NCBI GenBank assembly: GCA_964410065.1
Contig: CAYPFO010000007.1
Location: 23,697 to 87,696 of the forward strand
DNA: 64,000 bases
Reading direction: 5' to 3'
Source of the DNA: Serpens sp964410065
GTDB taxonomy: Bacteria; Pseudomonadota; Gammaproteobacteria; Pseudomonadales; Pseudomonadaceae
Notes under the pieces: model-generated
The model's input: the letters and a program-made list of their open reading frames with translations, nothing else
What the model was told of the DNA's origin: nothing
Databases searched by the model: none
Shown: positions 34,046 to 42,814 of the stretch, one piece after another
How the letters are laid out: each line of letters opens with the position of its first letter
Numbering within the stretch: position 1 is the first letter of the stretch
Position numbers and translations under genes: made by a program

Positions 34046-37000
34046 TGTGCCTCTCCGTTGCGCTCAGTCTTGCGCGGCGTCTTGAACAGCGTGGTCACCC
34101 CGACGAAGAACAGCGGCACCCAGAAGATCACCAGCACGGTGGCGGAGATCATCCCGCCGACCACGCCGGTACCGATGGAGTGTGCGCTGCCGGCACCCGC
34201 ACCCGTGGCCAGAGCCAGCGGCACCACACCCATGGTGAACGCCAGCGAGGTCATGATGATCGGGCGCAGACGCATGCGGCAGGCTTCCACCGCCGCCTTG
34301 GTCAGATCCATGCCCTGGTCGTAGAGGTCCTTGGCGAACTCGACGATCAGGATGGCGTTCTTGGCGGTCAGGCCGATGGTGGTCAGCAGGCCCACCTGGA
34401 AGAACACGTCGTTGGTCAGGCCGCGCCCCAGGGTGAAGAGCACGGCGCCGATCAGGCCCAGCGGCACCACCAGCATCACCGCGAAGGGGATCGACCAGCT
34501 TTCATACAAGGCGGCCAGGGAGAGGAACACCACCAGCAGCGCCAGGCCCAGCAGGATCGGAAGCTGGCTGCCGGACATGCGCTCTTCGAACGACAGGCCG
34601 GTCCAGCTGATACCGATGCCGTTAGGCAGCTTTGCGGCAATTTCCTCGATGGCGGCCATGGCGTCGCCCGTGCTGTAGCCCGGGGCGGCGCCACCCTGGA
34701 TCTGGATGGACTCCACGCCGTTGTAACGCGACAGCTTCGGTGAACCGTAGGTCCAGGTGCCGGTCGCAAAGGCGCTGAACGCCACCATCTCGCCCTTGTT
34801 GTTGCGGATGTACCACTTGTCCAGGTCTTCGGGGTTCATGCGCGCATGCGCTTCGCCCTGCATGAAGACCTTCTTGACCCGACCGCGATCGATGAAGTCG
34901 TTGACGTAGGCCGAGCCCCAGGCGATGGACAAGGTGTTGTTGATGTCATTCATCGACAGACCCAGCACCTGCGCCTTTTCGTCGTCGATGAGGATCTGGT
35001 ATTGCGGCTCGTCGTTCAGGCCGTTGGGGCGGACACCAGTCAGGGCCGGGTGTTGGGCGGCCATGCCGAGCAGCTGGTTGCGCGCGTTCATCAGCGCGTC
35101 GTGGCCGACACCGGCCATGTCCTGCAGGTAGACATCGAAGCCTGAGGCGTTACCCAGTTCGATTACCGACGGCGGCACGATGGCGAAAGCCATGGCGTCG
35201 CGGTGCTGGAAGAAACGCATCTGCGCTCGCTGCTGCAGGGCGAACACGGCGTCCTTGGCCTCCGGGCGCTTGGCCCAGTCCTTCAGGCCGACGAACATGA
35301 TCGCCGCGTTCTGACCACGGCCGGCAAAGCTGAAGCCCTGCACGCTCATCACGCCTTCCACGGCGTCGCTTTCCTCGGTGAGCAGGTAGTTGCGCAGCTC
35401 ATCGACCATTTTCTCGGTACGCTCGAAGGTCGCACCCACCGGGGCAACCACCTGCACGAACATCACGCCCTGGTCTTCCGGCGGCAGGAACGCGGCCGGC
35501 ACGCGTAAGAACAGCACGCCCACGGCCACCACGATGGCGACCCAGATACCCAGGAACGACCAGCGATTGCGCAGCACGCGGCGCACGCCGCCTTCGTACT
35601 TGTGTACGCCGCGTTCGAACTTGCGGTTGAACCAGCCGAAGAAGCCGCGCTTCTCGTCGTGATGGCCCTTGGCAATGGGCTTGAGCAGGGTGGCGCACAG
35701 CGCCGGGGTGAATATCAGCGCGACCAGCACCGACAGGCCCATGGCCGAGGCGATGGTGATAGCAAATTGGCGATAGATCACCCCCACCGAGCCGGCCATG
35801 AAAGCCATCGGCACGAACACGGCAGACAGCACAATGCCGATGCCCACCAGCGCGCCCTGAATCTGACCCATGGACTTGCGCGTCGCCTCGCGTGGCGACA
35901 GTCCTTCCTCGACCATCACCCGTTCGACGTTCTCCACCACCACGATGGCATCGTCCACAAGCAGGCCGATGGCCAGCACCATGGCGAACATCGTCAAGGT
36001 ATTGATGCTGTAGCCGAACATGAAGAGCACGCCGAAGGTACCCAGCAGTACCACCGGCACCGCCAGGGTGGGAATCAGCGTGGCGCGGAAGTTCTGCAGG
36101 AACAGGTACATCACCAGGAACACCAGCACGATGGCCTCGAACAGGGTCATCACCACGCTGGAGATGGACGCCGAGATCACCGGGGTGGTGTCGAACGGAT
36201 ACACCACGTCCATGCCTTCGGGCAGGAACGGCTCCAGACGGCTAATGGTGTCGCGCACCGCCTCGGCGGTGGACAGGGCGTTGGCGCCGGTGGCCAGGTT
36301 GATGGCGATGCCGGTGGCCGGCATGCCGTTGTACTTGGCCGCGATGTTCTCGCGCATGGCACCCATTTCAACGCGGGCCACATCGCTCAGGCGTACCTGG
36401 GAACCGTCGCTGTTGACCTTGAGCAGGATCTTGCGGAATTCATCAGGGCTTTCCAGGCGTGTCTTGCCGATGATGGTCGCGGTCAGTTGCTGACCGGGTA
36501 CCGCTGGCAGGCCGCCGAGCTGGCCGGTGGATACCTGCACGTTCTGCGCCTTGATGGCGTTGCTGACGTCCATGGGGGTCAGCGCATAGCTCACCAGCTT
36601 GGCCGGGTCGAGCCAGATACGCATCGAGTAGGAGGAGCCGAATACCTGGAAATCACCCACACCCGGGGTCCGCGAAATCGGGTCCTGGATGTTGGAGATC
36701 ACATAGTCGGAGAGGTCGATGTTGCTGTAGCGGCCATCGCTGGAAACCAGCGCCACCACCATCAGGAAGCCACCGGCCGCCTTGGTCACCCGGATGCCCT
36801 GCTGCTGCACTTCCATCGGCAGCAGCGGGGTGGCCAGCTGCAGTTTGTTCTGCACCTGCACCTGGGCGATGTTCGGGTCGGTGCCCTGCTCGAAGGTGAT
36901 CTTGATCGAGCCGCTGCCGTCGTTGTTGGACTCGGCCGACATGTAGCGCATGCCGTCCAGGCCGCTCATCTGCTGCTCGATCACCTGGATCACGGTGTCC

Positions 37001-37173
37001 TGCACCGTCTGCGCCGAGGCGCCCGGGTAGACGAGACTGATGTTCACCGACGGCGCGGCAATGCTCGGGTACTGGCTGACCGGCAGCTGCAGCAGCCCCA
37101 GACCGCCGGCAAGCATGACCACGAGGGCGATCACCCATGCGAAAATCGGGCGATCAATGAAAAAATTTGGCAT
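34042..37173 (-). CDS. mexB: RND multidrug efflux transporter
   Basis: A 1043-residue inner-membrane proton/drug antiporter of the HAE1-RND family (MexB/TtgB/AcrB). It opens MPNFFIDRPIFAWVIALVVMLAGGLGLLQLPVSQYPSIAAPSV. The transmembrane proton-relay Asp pair is present in IGLLVDDAIVVVENVERVM and the matching region in the second half is GLTAKNAILIVEFAKD (Lys). Two large periplasmic loops flank these segments. It pumps antibiotics, detergents and solvents out together with MexA and OprM. It starts 21 nt after mexA and overlaps oprM. Confidence 0.96.
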   Translation of the reverse strand: MPNFFIDRPIFAWVIALVVMLAGGLGLLQLPVSQYPSIAAPSVNISLVYPGASAQTVQDTVIQVIEQQMSGLDGMRYMSAESNNDGSGSIKITFEQGTDPNIAQVQVQNKLQLATPLLPMEVQQQGIRVTKAAGGFLMVVALVSSDGRYSNIDLSDYVISNIQDPISRTPGVGDFQVFGSSYSMRIWLDPAKLVSYALTPMDVSNAIKAQNVQVSTGQLGGLPAVPGQQLTATIIGKTRLESPDEFRKILLKVNSDGSQVRLSDVARVEMGAMRENIAAKYNGMPATGIAINLATGANALSTAEAVRDTISRLEPFLPEGMDVVYPFDTTPVISASISSVVMTLFEAIVLVFLVMYLFLQNFRATLIPTLAVPVVLLGTFGVLFMFGYSINTLTMFAMVLAIGLLVDDAIVVVENVERVMVEEGLSPREATRKSMGQIQGALVGIGIVLSAVFVPMAFMAGSVGVIYRQFAITIASAMGLSVLVALIFTPALCATLLKPIAKGHHDEKRGFFGWFNRKFERGVHKYEGGVRRVLRNRWSFLGIWVAIVVAVGVLFLRVPAAFLPPEDQGVMFVQVVAPVGATFERTEKMVDELRNYLLTEESDAVEGVMSVQGFSFAGRGQNAAIMFVGLKDWAKRPEAKDAVFALQQRAQMRFFQHRDAMAFAIVPPSVIELGNASGFDVYLQDMAGVGHDALMNARNQLLGMAAQHPALTGVRPNGLNDEPQYQILIDDEKAQVLGLSMNDINNTLSIAWGSAYVNDFIDRGRVKKVFMQGEAHARMNPEDLDKWYIRNNKGEMVAFSAFATGTWTYGSPKLSRYNGVESIQIQGGAAPGYSTGDAMAAIEEIAAKLPNGIGISWTGLSFEERMSGSQLPILLGLALLVVFLSLAALYESWSIPFAVMLVVPLGLIGAVLFTLGRGLTNDVFFQVGLLTTIGLTAKNAILIVEFAKDLYDQGMDLTKAAVEACRMRLRPIIMTSLAFTMGVVPLALATGAGAGSAHSIGTGVVGGMISATVLVIFWVPLFFVGVTTLFKTPRKTERNGEAQ

Positions 37174-37194
37174 AACGAATTACCCTGGGCCGAC

Positions 37195-38310
37195 TTACTG
37201 TTGATCGGCGGTGAGATTACCGGCTGGCTTGGTCTGTACGGCCACACCCGGCTGGATGTACTGCAGTCCTTCGGTGATCAGACGCTCGCCCGCCTTCAGG
37301 CCGGACGTCACCAACCAGCGGTTGCCTATGGCGCGTTCGACTTCAACGGAGCGAGATTCGACCTTGCCTTCCATGTTCACCACCATGGCCAGTGGGCGGC
37401 CACGTGCATCGCGGGAAATACCTTGCTGAGGCGCCAGAATGGCCTTCTCGAGCACGCCGCTGACCAGTTCGGCTTTCACGAACATGCCCGGCAGCAGCAG
37501 TTTGTCCGGGTTGGGGAACAATGCACGCACGGTCACCGAGCCGGTTCCGGCGTCCACGCCGACTTCCGAGAACTCCAGCTTACCTTCGTGTGAATAGATG
37601 CTGCCGTCTTCCAGCTTCAGGCGGACCTTGGCGGCATTCTCACCGGCCTTTTGCAAGCGACCCTCTGCCATGGCCTTGCGCAGGCGCAGCAGATCGGTGC
37701 TGGACTGGGTCACGTCCACATAGATCGGATCGAACTGTTGAATGGTGGCCAGCGGTTGGGCCTGACCATTGTTGACCAGCGCACCCTCGCTCACCGAGGA
37801 GCGGCCGATGCGGCCATCGATAGGCGCCAGCACCTTGGTGTAGCGCACATTGATGCGGGCCTGCTCGAGGCTGGCCTGGGCCTGCAGGAAGGCGGCGCGC
37901 GCTTCGTCGTGGGCCTGCTGGCTGACGGCATTGTCCTTGACCAGCTCGGCATAGCGCTGGGAGAGCGAACGGGTAGAAGCCAGCGTCGCTTCGGCGCTCT
38001 TCAGGGCAGCGTCGTAAACGGCGGCGTCGATCTGGTACAGCTGCTGACCGGCCTTGACCTCACTGCCTTCTTCGAACAGACGCTTCTGGATGATGCCATT
38101 GACCTGTGGGCGCACTTCAGCGCTGCGATAGGCCGTGGTGCGGCCCGGCAATTCAGTGGTCAGCGCATAGGGCTGGGCTTCAAGGGTAACGATGCCAACC
38201 AGCGGTGCAGGAGGGGCTGCGGTGGGCGCCGCCTGGTCATTACAGGCAACCAGCAGTGAAGCAATGGCAAAAACAGGAATCAGCGCCACATGGGCTGGCT
38301 TGATCGACAT
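37195..38310 (-). CDS. mexA: RND efflux periplasmic adaptor lipoprotein
   Basis: A 371-residue membrane-fusion protein. ATG 38310 (MSIKPAHVALIPVFAIASLLVACNDQ) has GAGG at good spacing and a lipobox LVAC. The same frame stays open for 107 codons upstream, but that is promoter and leader sequence. Lipoyl halves, the alpha-hairpin (ALKSAEATLASTRSLSQRYAELVKDNAVSQQAHDEARA) and the beta-barrel (GTGSVTVRALFPNPDKLLLPGMFVKAEL) are typical of MexA/TtgA/AcrA. It links MexB to OprM in the periplasm. Confidence 0.95.
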   Translation of the reverse strand: MSIKPAHVALIPVFAIASLLVACNDQAAPTAAPPAPLVGIVTLEAQPYALTTELPGRTTAYRSAEVRPQVNGIIQKRLFEEGSEVKAGQQLYQIDAAVYDAALKSAEATLASTRSLSQRYAELVKDNAVSQQAHDEARAAFLQAQASLEQARINVRYTKVLAPIDGRIGRSSVSEGALVNNGQAQPLATIQQFDPIYVDVTQSSTDLLRLRKAMAEGRLQKAGENAAKVRLKLEDGSIYSHEGKLEFSEVGVDAGTGSVTVRALFPNPDKLLLPGMFVKAELVSGVLEKAILAPQQGISRDARGRPLAMVVNMEGKVESRSVEVERAIGNRWLVTSGLKAGERLITEGLQYIQPGVAVQTKPAGNLTADQQ

Positions 38311-38389
38311 GTAAGACCTCGTGAAAAGAAACGGAGTAAGGCAAAAATATTGAACGGGGCCGACGTGTGGCAATGCGGGCAGGGTGCGA

Positions 38390-38418
38390 AATATACTTAC
38401 ATGCAGAACTGTTTGTAA
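38390..38418 (-). promoter_or_regulatory. mexA promoter overlapped by a TtgR-like operator
   Basis: The 22-bp palindrome at 38397-38418, TTACA-N2-CAG-N2-CTG-N2-TGTAA, matches at 9 of 11 base pairs. Read on the minus strand it closely resembles the TtgR operator of P. putida ttgABC as I remember it. It overlaps a possible promoter, TTACAA (38418-38413) with 17-nt spacing to TATATT (38395-38390), so a bound TetR-family repressor would block mexA transcription. Confidence 0.7.
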
Positions 38419-38424
38419 ATAAAA

Positions 38425-38453
38425 GTCTTCTATGAAGACGTGAAGTTGTCTTC
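38425..38453. repeat. Three GTCTTC/GAAGAC half-sites upstream of mexA
   Basis: GTCTTC-TAT-GAAGAC (38425-38439), then GTCTTC again at 38448-38453, form alternate inverted repeats just upstream of the operator. This may be a second regulator site. Confidence 0.45.
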
Positions 38454-38660
38454 TATTCAGCATAAACGCGAGAGCGCGCAGGTTATGTGTGGAAACGCCT
38501 CTGCGGCGGGGCTTTTCAGGCAGACCATGCCTAGGTTCGGTGGCCTGCTGCGGGGCCGTTTCGGGGAGGTTGGCGCAAACTCTTGATACATGATGATCGC
38601 AGCTTGCGGGGGAGGCATTGCGCCCCTGCACGCACGCGACGCGTGAGTTCAGTTCTGAAA

Positions 38661-38691
38661 CACAAACGCCGGCTCTGGGCCGGCGTTTGTG
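38661..38691 (-). terminator. Hairpin after yceI
   Basis: CACAAACGCCGG / CCGGCGTTTGTG, a 12-bp stem with a 7-nt loop, 17 nt past the yceI stop. No pure T-run follows on the minus strand, but the stem includes an AAAC/GTTT base. Confidence 0.7.
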
Positions 38692-38707
38692 TGGAACAAC
38701 CTACGAC

Positions 38708-39283
38708 TTACTTGCGAACGCCTTCCACGGAGAAGGTCAGCTCCACGTTTTCAGTTGCCGGGCCTAGATCCATCTTGATGCCGAAATCTTTCATTTTGAT
38801 GGTGGTGGTGCCTGCGAAGCCGGCACGGTAGCCGCCCCACGGGTCCTTGCCTTCACCGATGAACTGCGCCGCGATCACGACCGGTTTGGTCACGCCGTTC
38901 AGGGTCAGGTCGCCGGTGACGTCAGCGGTGCCTTCACCGGTGGACTTCACGCTGGTGGACGTGAAGGTCGCGGTCGGATACTTGCCCACATTGAGGAAGT
39001 CGTCGCTGCGCAGGTGCTTGTCGCGCTCGGCATGGTTGGTGTCGATGCTGGCGGTCTTCAAGGTCACTTCGATCTTGCTGGCTTCCGGCTTGGCAGCGTC
39101 GAAGCTGAAGCTGCCGTCAAAATCCTTGAAGGTGCCGTGCATGAAGCTGAAGCCCAAGTGGCCGGTCTTGAAGTTGACGAAGGCGTGCTGGCCGGCTTTA
39201 TCAATGGCGTAGTCGGCGGCCAGGGCCTGACCTGCGAAGAGGGCGGAGCCCAGAGCAAGAGCGGTGAAGGTTTTCTTCAACAT
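38708..39283 (-). CDS. yceI: YceI family periplasmic protein
   Basis: A 191-residue protein with a clear signal peptide (MLKKTFTALALGSALFAGQALA) and a YceI lipocalin-like barrel (ADYAIDKAGQHAFVNFKTGHLGFSFMHGTFKDFDG ... NGVTKPVVIAAQFIGEGKDPWGGYRAGF). Family members bind isoprenoid-type lipids. From memory, the P. aeruginosa protein at this locus is PasP, described as a secreted protease-like factor. It lies 29 nt downstream of the cytochrome b561 gene, a common pairing for YceI. Confidence 0.92.
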   Translation of the reverse strand: MLKKTFTALALGSALFAGQALAADYAIDKAGQHAFVNFKTGHLGFSFMHGTFKDFDGSFSFDAAKPEASKIEVTLKTASIDTNHAERDKHLRSDDFLNVGKYPTATFTSTSVKSTGEGTADVTGDLTLNGVTKPVVIAAQFIGEGKDPWGGYRAGFAGTTTIKMKDFGIKMDLGPATENVELTFSVEGVRK

Positions 39284-39312
39284 AAAACAGTCTCCTTAAG
39301 GATGAGAGTCGA

Positions 39313-39867
39313 TCATTTTTCGGCACAACCGAACATGCGTTTCAGGGTGGGGTCACGGTCGATGAAATGATGCTTGAGCGCGGCCAATGCGTGCAGGCCG
39401 GAGAAAATAATCACGCCCCAGGCCAGGTAAAAATGTACGGCACCGGCAATATCCTCCTGGCGCGGGATCCAGGTGATCAGCGCCGGCACGTCGAACCAGC
39501 CGAAGACACTGATCGGGCGGCCGTCGGCGGTGGAAATCAGGTAACCCGAGATCATCAACACGAACAAACCGGCATACAGTGCCAAGTGGCCGGCCGTGCT
39601 GGCCAGGCGCACCCGCTTACTGTGGTTGGCCGGCGCCGGTGGTGGCGGGCTGATCCAGCGCCACACCAGGCGCAGCACCATGAACGCCAGGAGAATCAAT
39701 CCGATGCTCTTGTGGATATCCGGCGCGGTGCGGTACCAGGGGCTGTAGTAGTTCAGCTCGCGCATCCATAACCCGAGCCCGAACAGCCCGAACACGGTCA
39801 AGGCCACCCCCCAGTGCATGAGGATGCTGGCCAGGCCATAGTTTTTGGAAGTGTTTCGCCACTGCAT
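39313..39867 (-). CDS. Cytochrome b561 family protein
   Basis: A 184-residue membrane protein with four transmembrane helices. The haem-ligand histidines expected of the CybB family are seen in LASILMHWGVAL, APDIHKSIGLILL, GAVHFYLAWGVIIFSGLHALAALKHHF, with LASTAGHLALYAG between. It is a di-haem b-type cytochrome that can oxidise quinol or reduce superoxide in relatives. It is first in an operon with yceI; the 178-bp upstream gap to bioA includes an inverted repeat at 39926-39941. Confidence 0.9.
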   Translation of the reverse strand: MQWRNTSKNYGLASILMHWGVALTVFGLFGLGLWMRELNYYSPWYRTAPDIHKSIGLILLAFMVLRLVWRWISPPPPAPANHSKRVRLASTAGHLALYAGLFVLMISGYLISTADGRPISVFGWFDVPALITWIPRQEDIAGAVHFYLAWGVIIFSGLHALAALKHHFIDRDPTLKRMFGCAEK

Positions 39868-39925
39868 GGCGGGACCCCTCGTGAATTTCGATGGGCGTAG
39901 CCTACCGATAAACCTATCGAAATAA

Positions 39926-39941
39926 AGCGAATTTTTTCGCT
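39926..39941. promoter_or_regulatory. Candidate operator between cybB-yceI and bioA
   Basis: Perfect inverted repeat AGCGAA-TTTT-TTCGCT in an A+T-rich part of the divergent gap. It is near the expected cybB promoter. No cognate regulator is encoded beside it. Confidence 0.4.
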
Positions 39942-40045
39942 CTGAACAATCGGATTAGTCGATGTTACCGCCGGCCAGCCTACCGATGACCCACCCTGGC
40001 GGCACCATCTGATAGGCTCACCGGGTTTTTTCGATGAGGCGAACC

Positions 40046-41452
40046 ATGAGCCAGAACCACGACTGGATGCAGCGCGACCTGCAGGTGCTTTGGCATCCCT
40101 GCACACAGATGAAGGACCACGAGCAACTGCCGCTGATCCCCATCCGCCGCGGTGAAGGCGTGTGGCTGGAGGATTTCGATGGCAAGCGCTACCTGGATGC
40201 GGTCAGCTCCTGGTGGGTCAACGTCTTTGGTCATGCCAATCCTCACATCAACACGCGGATCAAGGCGCAGGTCGACCAACTCGAGCACGTCATGCTGGCG
40301 GGATTCAGCCATCAGCCGGTGATCGAGCTGTCCGAGCGCCTGGTGGCCATCACGCCGCCGGGTCTTGACCGGGTGTTCTTCGCTGACAACGGTTCCTCGA
40401 GCATCGAGGTGGCGTTGAAGATGAGTTTCCATTATTGGCGCAACTGTGGCCGCAGCGAGAAACAGCGCTTCGTGACCCTGACCAACAGCTACCATGGCGA
40501 AACCATGGCGGCCATGTCGGTCGGCGATGTGGCGCTGTTTACCGACACCTACAAGCCGTTGTTGCTGGACACGTTCAAGGTGCCCAGCCCGGACTGCTAT
40601 CACCGTGCGCCAGGCGTGAGCTGGGAAGAGCACTCGCGACTGATGTTTGCGCATATGGAACAGACCCTCGCCGAGCACCACGGACAGGTCGCCGCGGTCA
40701 TCGTCGAGCCGCTGATCCAGGGTGCTGGTGGCATGCGCATGTACCATCCGGTCTACCTCACGCTGCTGCGCGAGGCCTGTGACCGCTACGGGGTACACCT
40801 GATCGTCGATGAGATCGCCGTCGGCTTCGGGCGCACCGGGACGATGTTCGCGTGCGAGCAGGCCGGCATTACCCCGGACTTCATGGTGCTGTCCAAGGCG
40901 CTGACCGGGGGTTACCTGCCCATGGCGGCGCTGCTGACCACCGATACCGTCTACCAGGCGTTCTACGACGACTATTCAACGTTGCGCGCCTTCCTGCACT
41001 CGCACACCTACACCGGCAATCCCCTGGCGTGCGCCGCCGCGCTGGCGACATTGGACATTTTCGAGCAGGACAACGTGATCGAGGCCAACCGGGCGCTCTC
41101 GACGCGCATGGGGCAGGCGTGTGCGCATCTGGCCGATAACCCCCATGTGGCCGAAGTGCGCCAGACGGGCATGGCCCTGGCCATTGAAATGGTTGAAGAC
41201 AAGGCGAGCAAGACCCCCTATGCCTGGCAAGAGCGGCGTGGCCTGGCGGTTTATCAACATGCCCTGCAACGTGGGGCGTTGCTGCGCCCGCTGGGCAACG
41301 TGGTGTACTTGCTGCCGCCTTATGTGATCACGCCGGAGGAGATCGATTTTCTCGCCGAGGTGGCCACCGAGGGCATCGACTTGGCCACGCGCACCTCGGT
41401 CAGCGTGCCCGTTGGGACAGGGCTGTACCCTGGTCACCGGGATCCGGGCTAG
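40046..41452 (+). CDS. bioA: Adenosylmethionine-8-amino-7-oxononanoate aminotransferase
   Basis: BioA uses SAM as amino donor to make 7,8-diaminopelargonate in biotin synthesis. The 468-residue PLP enzyme has the N-terminal LWHPCTQMKDH, substrate region VSSWWVNVFGHANPHIN, PLP segment NGSSSIEVALKMSFHYW, IVDEIAVGFGRTG, and the Schiff-base Lys in LSKALTGGYLPMAA. ATG 40046 follows GAGG; an ATG four codons earlier lacks one. BioA stands alone here; no other bio gene is in the window. Confidence 0.96.
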   Translation: MSQNHDWMQRDLQVLWHPCTQMKDHEQLPLIPIRRGEGVWLEDFDGKRYLDAVSSWWVNVFGHANPHINTRIKAQVDQLEHVMLAGFSHQPVIELSERLVAITPPGLDRVFFADNGSSSIEVALKMSFHYWRNCGRSEKQRFVTLTNSYHGETMAAMSVGDVALFTDTYKPLLLDTFKVPSPDCYHRAPGVSWEEHSRLMFAHMEQTLAEHHGQVAAVIVEPLIQGAGGMRMYHPVYLTLLREACDRYGVHLIVDEIAVGFGRTGTMFACEQAGITPDFMVLSKALTGGYLPMAALLTTDTVYQAFYDDYSTLRAFLHSHTYTGNPLACAAALATLDIFEQDNVIEANRALSTRMGQACAHLADNPHVAEVRQTGMALAIEMVEDKASKTPYAWQERRGLAVYQHALQRGALLRPLGNVVYLLPPYVITPEEIDFLAEVATEGIDLATRTSVSVPVGTGLYPGHRDPG

Positions 41453-41453
41453 G

Positions 41454-41576
41454 GCAGCGGCAAGCCACAAGCCTCAGCGGGCGGTCTTATTTGCCATCGA
41501 CATCCGCCTCAGGCTTCAGGCCAGGGGCCGGGTGCTTTAAGCTTGCCGCTTTCAACTTGCCGCTTGCAGCCCTCTT
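41454..41576. repeat. GCAAGC/GCTTGC-rich intergenic repeat
   Basis: The 126-bp gap between bioA and rsmE is packed with AGCGGCAAGC-, AAGCTTGCCGCTT- and CTTGCCGCTTGCAGCC-type words in both orientations, related to the ahcY-metF palindrome. There is no coding content. Confidence 0.55.
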
Positions 41577-41578
41577 CT

Positions 41579-42298
41579 ATGCGCCTCTCTCGCTTCTTCG
41601 TCGACCTTCCCCTTGCCCTCGGTCAGCATGCTCTGCCGGAAGCCCAGGCCCATTACATCGGTCGCGTGCTGCGCCTGGCGGCGGGCGATGCCGTGCAGCT
41701 GTTCGACGGCAGCGGCCAGGAGTTCGTCGGGGTACTCAGCGAGGTGGGCAAGAAAACCGTCAGTGTCGAACTGCATGAGCAGTTCGCCGGGCTGAGCGAA
41801 TCGCCGCTGCATATTCATCTCGGTCAGGGCGTTTCCCGGGGCGAGCGCATGGACTGGGCGATTCAAAAAGCCACCGAATTGGGCGTGGCGGAAATCACCC
41901 CACTGGTGTCCGAACGCTGCGAAGTGCGCCTGAAAGACGAACGGGCCGACAAGCGCCTGGCCCATTGGCGACAGATTGCGATCAGTGCCTGCGAGCAGTG
42001 CGGGCGTTCGGTGTTGCCGGCGATTCACGCGCCGCTGAGCCTGGCGGCGTGGCAGGAGGAGGTGCAGGCCGACTTGAAGTTGGTGCTGCACCCGGTGGCC
42101 GAGCCCCTGCTGGGCCATGCCCGACCGGCCCGCCTGGCTTTTCTTATCGGCCCGGAAGGCGGGCTTTCCGAGACCGAAGTCGAGGCGGCGAAAGCCAGCG
42201 GCTTCCTGGCGGCGCGTCTCGGACCACGGGTGCTGCGCACCGAAACGGCGCCCGTGGTGGCGCTCAGTGTCGCGCAACAGTTGTGGGGCGATTTTTAA
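41579..42298 (+). CDS. rsmE: 16S rRNA (uracil-1498 N3)-methyltransferase
   Basis: RsmE methylates U1498 of 16S rRNA using SAM. The 239-residue SPOUT methyltransferase opens MRLSRFFVDLPLALGQHALPEAQAHYIGRVLRLAAGD, an N-terminal PUA-like domain. It then has QKATELGVAEITPL, the region ERCEVR, ISACEQCGRS, and the C-terminal knot LIGPEGGLSETEV with LGPRVLRTETAPVVAL. It is convergent with chpC, with 12 nt between stops and no terminator seen. Confidence 0.96.
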   Translation: MRLSRFFVDLPLALGQHALPEAQAHYIGRVLRLAAGDAVQLFDGSGQEFVGVLSEVGKKTVSVELHEQFAGLSESPLHIHLGQGVSRGERMDWAIQKATELGVAEITPLVSERCEVRLKDERADKRLAHWRQIAISACEQCGRSVLPAIHAPLSLAAWQEEVQADLKLVLHPVAEPLLGHARPARLAFLIGPEGGLSETEVEAAKASGFLAARLGPRVLRTETAPVVALSVAQQLWGDF

Positions 42299-42310
42299 GC
42301 AGCCGGTACG

Positions 42311-42778
42311 TTACAGGCGTACTGACGACAGCAGTTGCTCCAGCGCCACCAGGTCCGGAATTTTCGCCACGTCCTCCGCCGCCTGTACGGCGGCCAGCTC
42401 CAGCGGGGCGAGAGGACTTGGGGCGGAGGGCAGGGTACGGTCGACTTTCATGGCGCGTGGAATGCCTTGTACCAGCAAGGCAATGAACTTCACCTGGGGC
42501 TGCCCGCCAATGGCGTTGAGGATCACGACGCGGGCCTGCTCGCCGACCTGTACCTGGCCGTTGCTGGCGGCTTCGAAGGACACCAGTGGCAGGCTCAGGT
42601 CGCGCCAGATGATGCGACCCAACAGCCAATCAGGCGCATTGGCGATCGCCTGGGGTACCTGGTAGGCAATCAGTTCGGCCACCGCCACGTTGGGCAGCAG
42701 CAAGGTGCGGTCGGCCAGCGGCAACAGCAATCCGCTGAGGTTGTTGGTGTCATTCTGGGAGGCTACGGCATGGCTCAT
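42311..42778 (-). CDS. chpC: CheW-like adaptor ChpC
   Basis: A 155-residue CheW-domain protein (LLLPLADRTLLLPNVAVAELIAYQVPQAIANAPDWLLGRIIWRDLSLPLVSFE). It is the last gene of the Pil-Chp operon and probably links an alternative receptor to the ChpA kinase, as proposed for P. aeruginosa ChpC. The chpD and chpE genes that follow in P. aeruginosa are absent here. Confidence 0.9.
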   Translation of the reverse strand: MSHAVASQNDTNNLSGLLLPLADRTLLLPNVAVAELIAYQVPQAIANAPDWLLGRIIWRDLSLPLVSFEAASNGQVQVGEQARVVILNAIGGQPQVKFIALLVQGIPRAMKVDRTLPSAPSPLAPLELAAVQAAEDVAKIPDLVALEQLLSSVRL

Positions 42779-42814
42779 GGAGGGTTTTCCTTGGGCGCGT
42801 AAAAAGAATACGTT

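Larger units (their letters stand above)
38311..38707. promoter_or_regulatory. mexA upstream region, no regulator gene
   Basis: The 397 bp between mexA and yceI hold no plausible gene. The part next to mexA is A+T-rich and carries a TtgR-like operator and a GTCTTC/GAAGAC cluster. The middle (about 38460-38650) shows nothing I can name, and a hairpin follows the yceI stop. In P. aeruginosa mexR, and in P. putida ttgR, sits divergently in this position. Confidence 0.75.

Noticed and set aside
35602..37593. 663-codon open frame antisense to mexB
   Set aside because: Complement of a well-conserved RND transporter; composition (His, Gln, Arg, Gly) is that of a shadow frame, and no ribosome binding site was seen.
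38311..38631. 107-codon N-terminal extension of mexA, possible remnant of mexR
   Set aside because: It runs through the promoter and operator, has no ribosome binding site and does not resemble a MarR or TetR protein.
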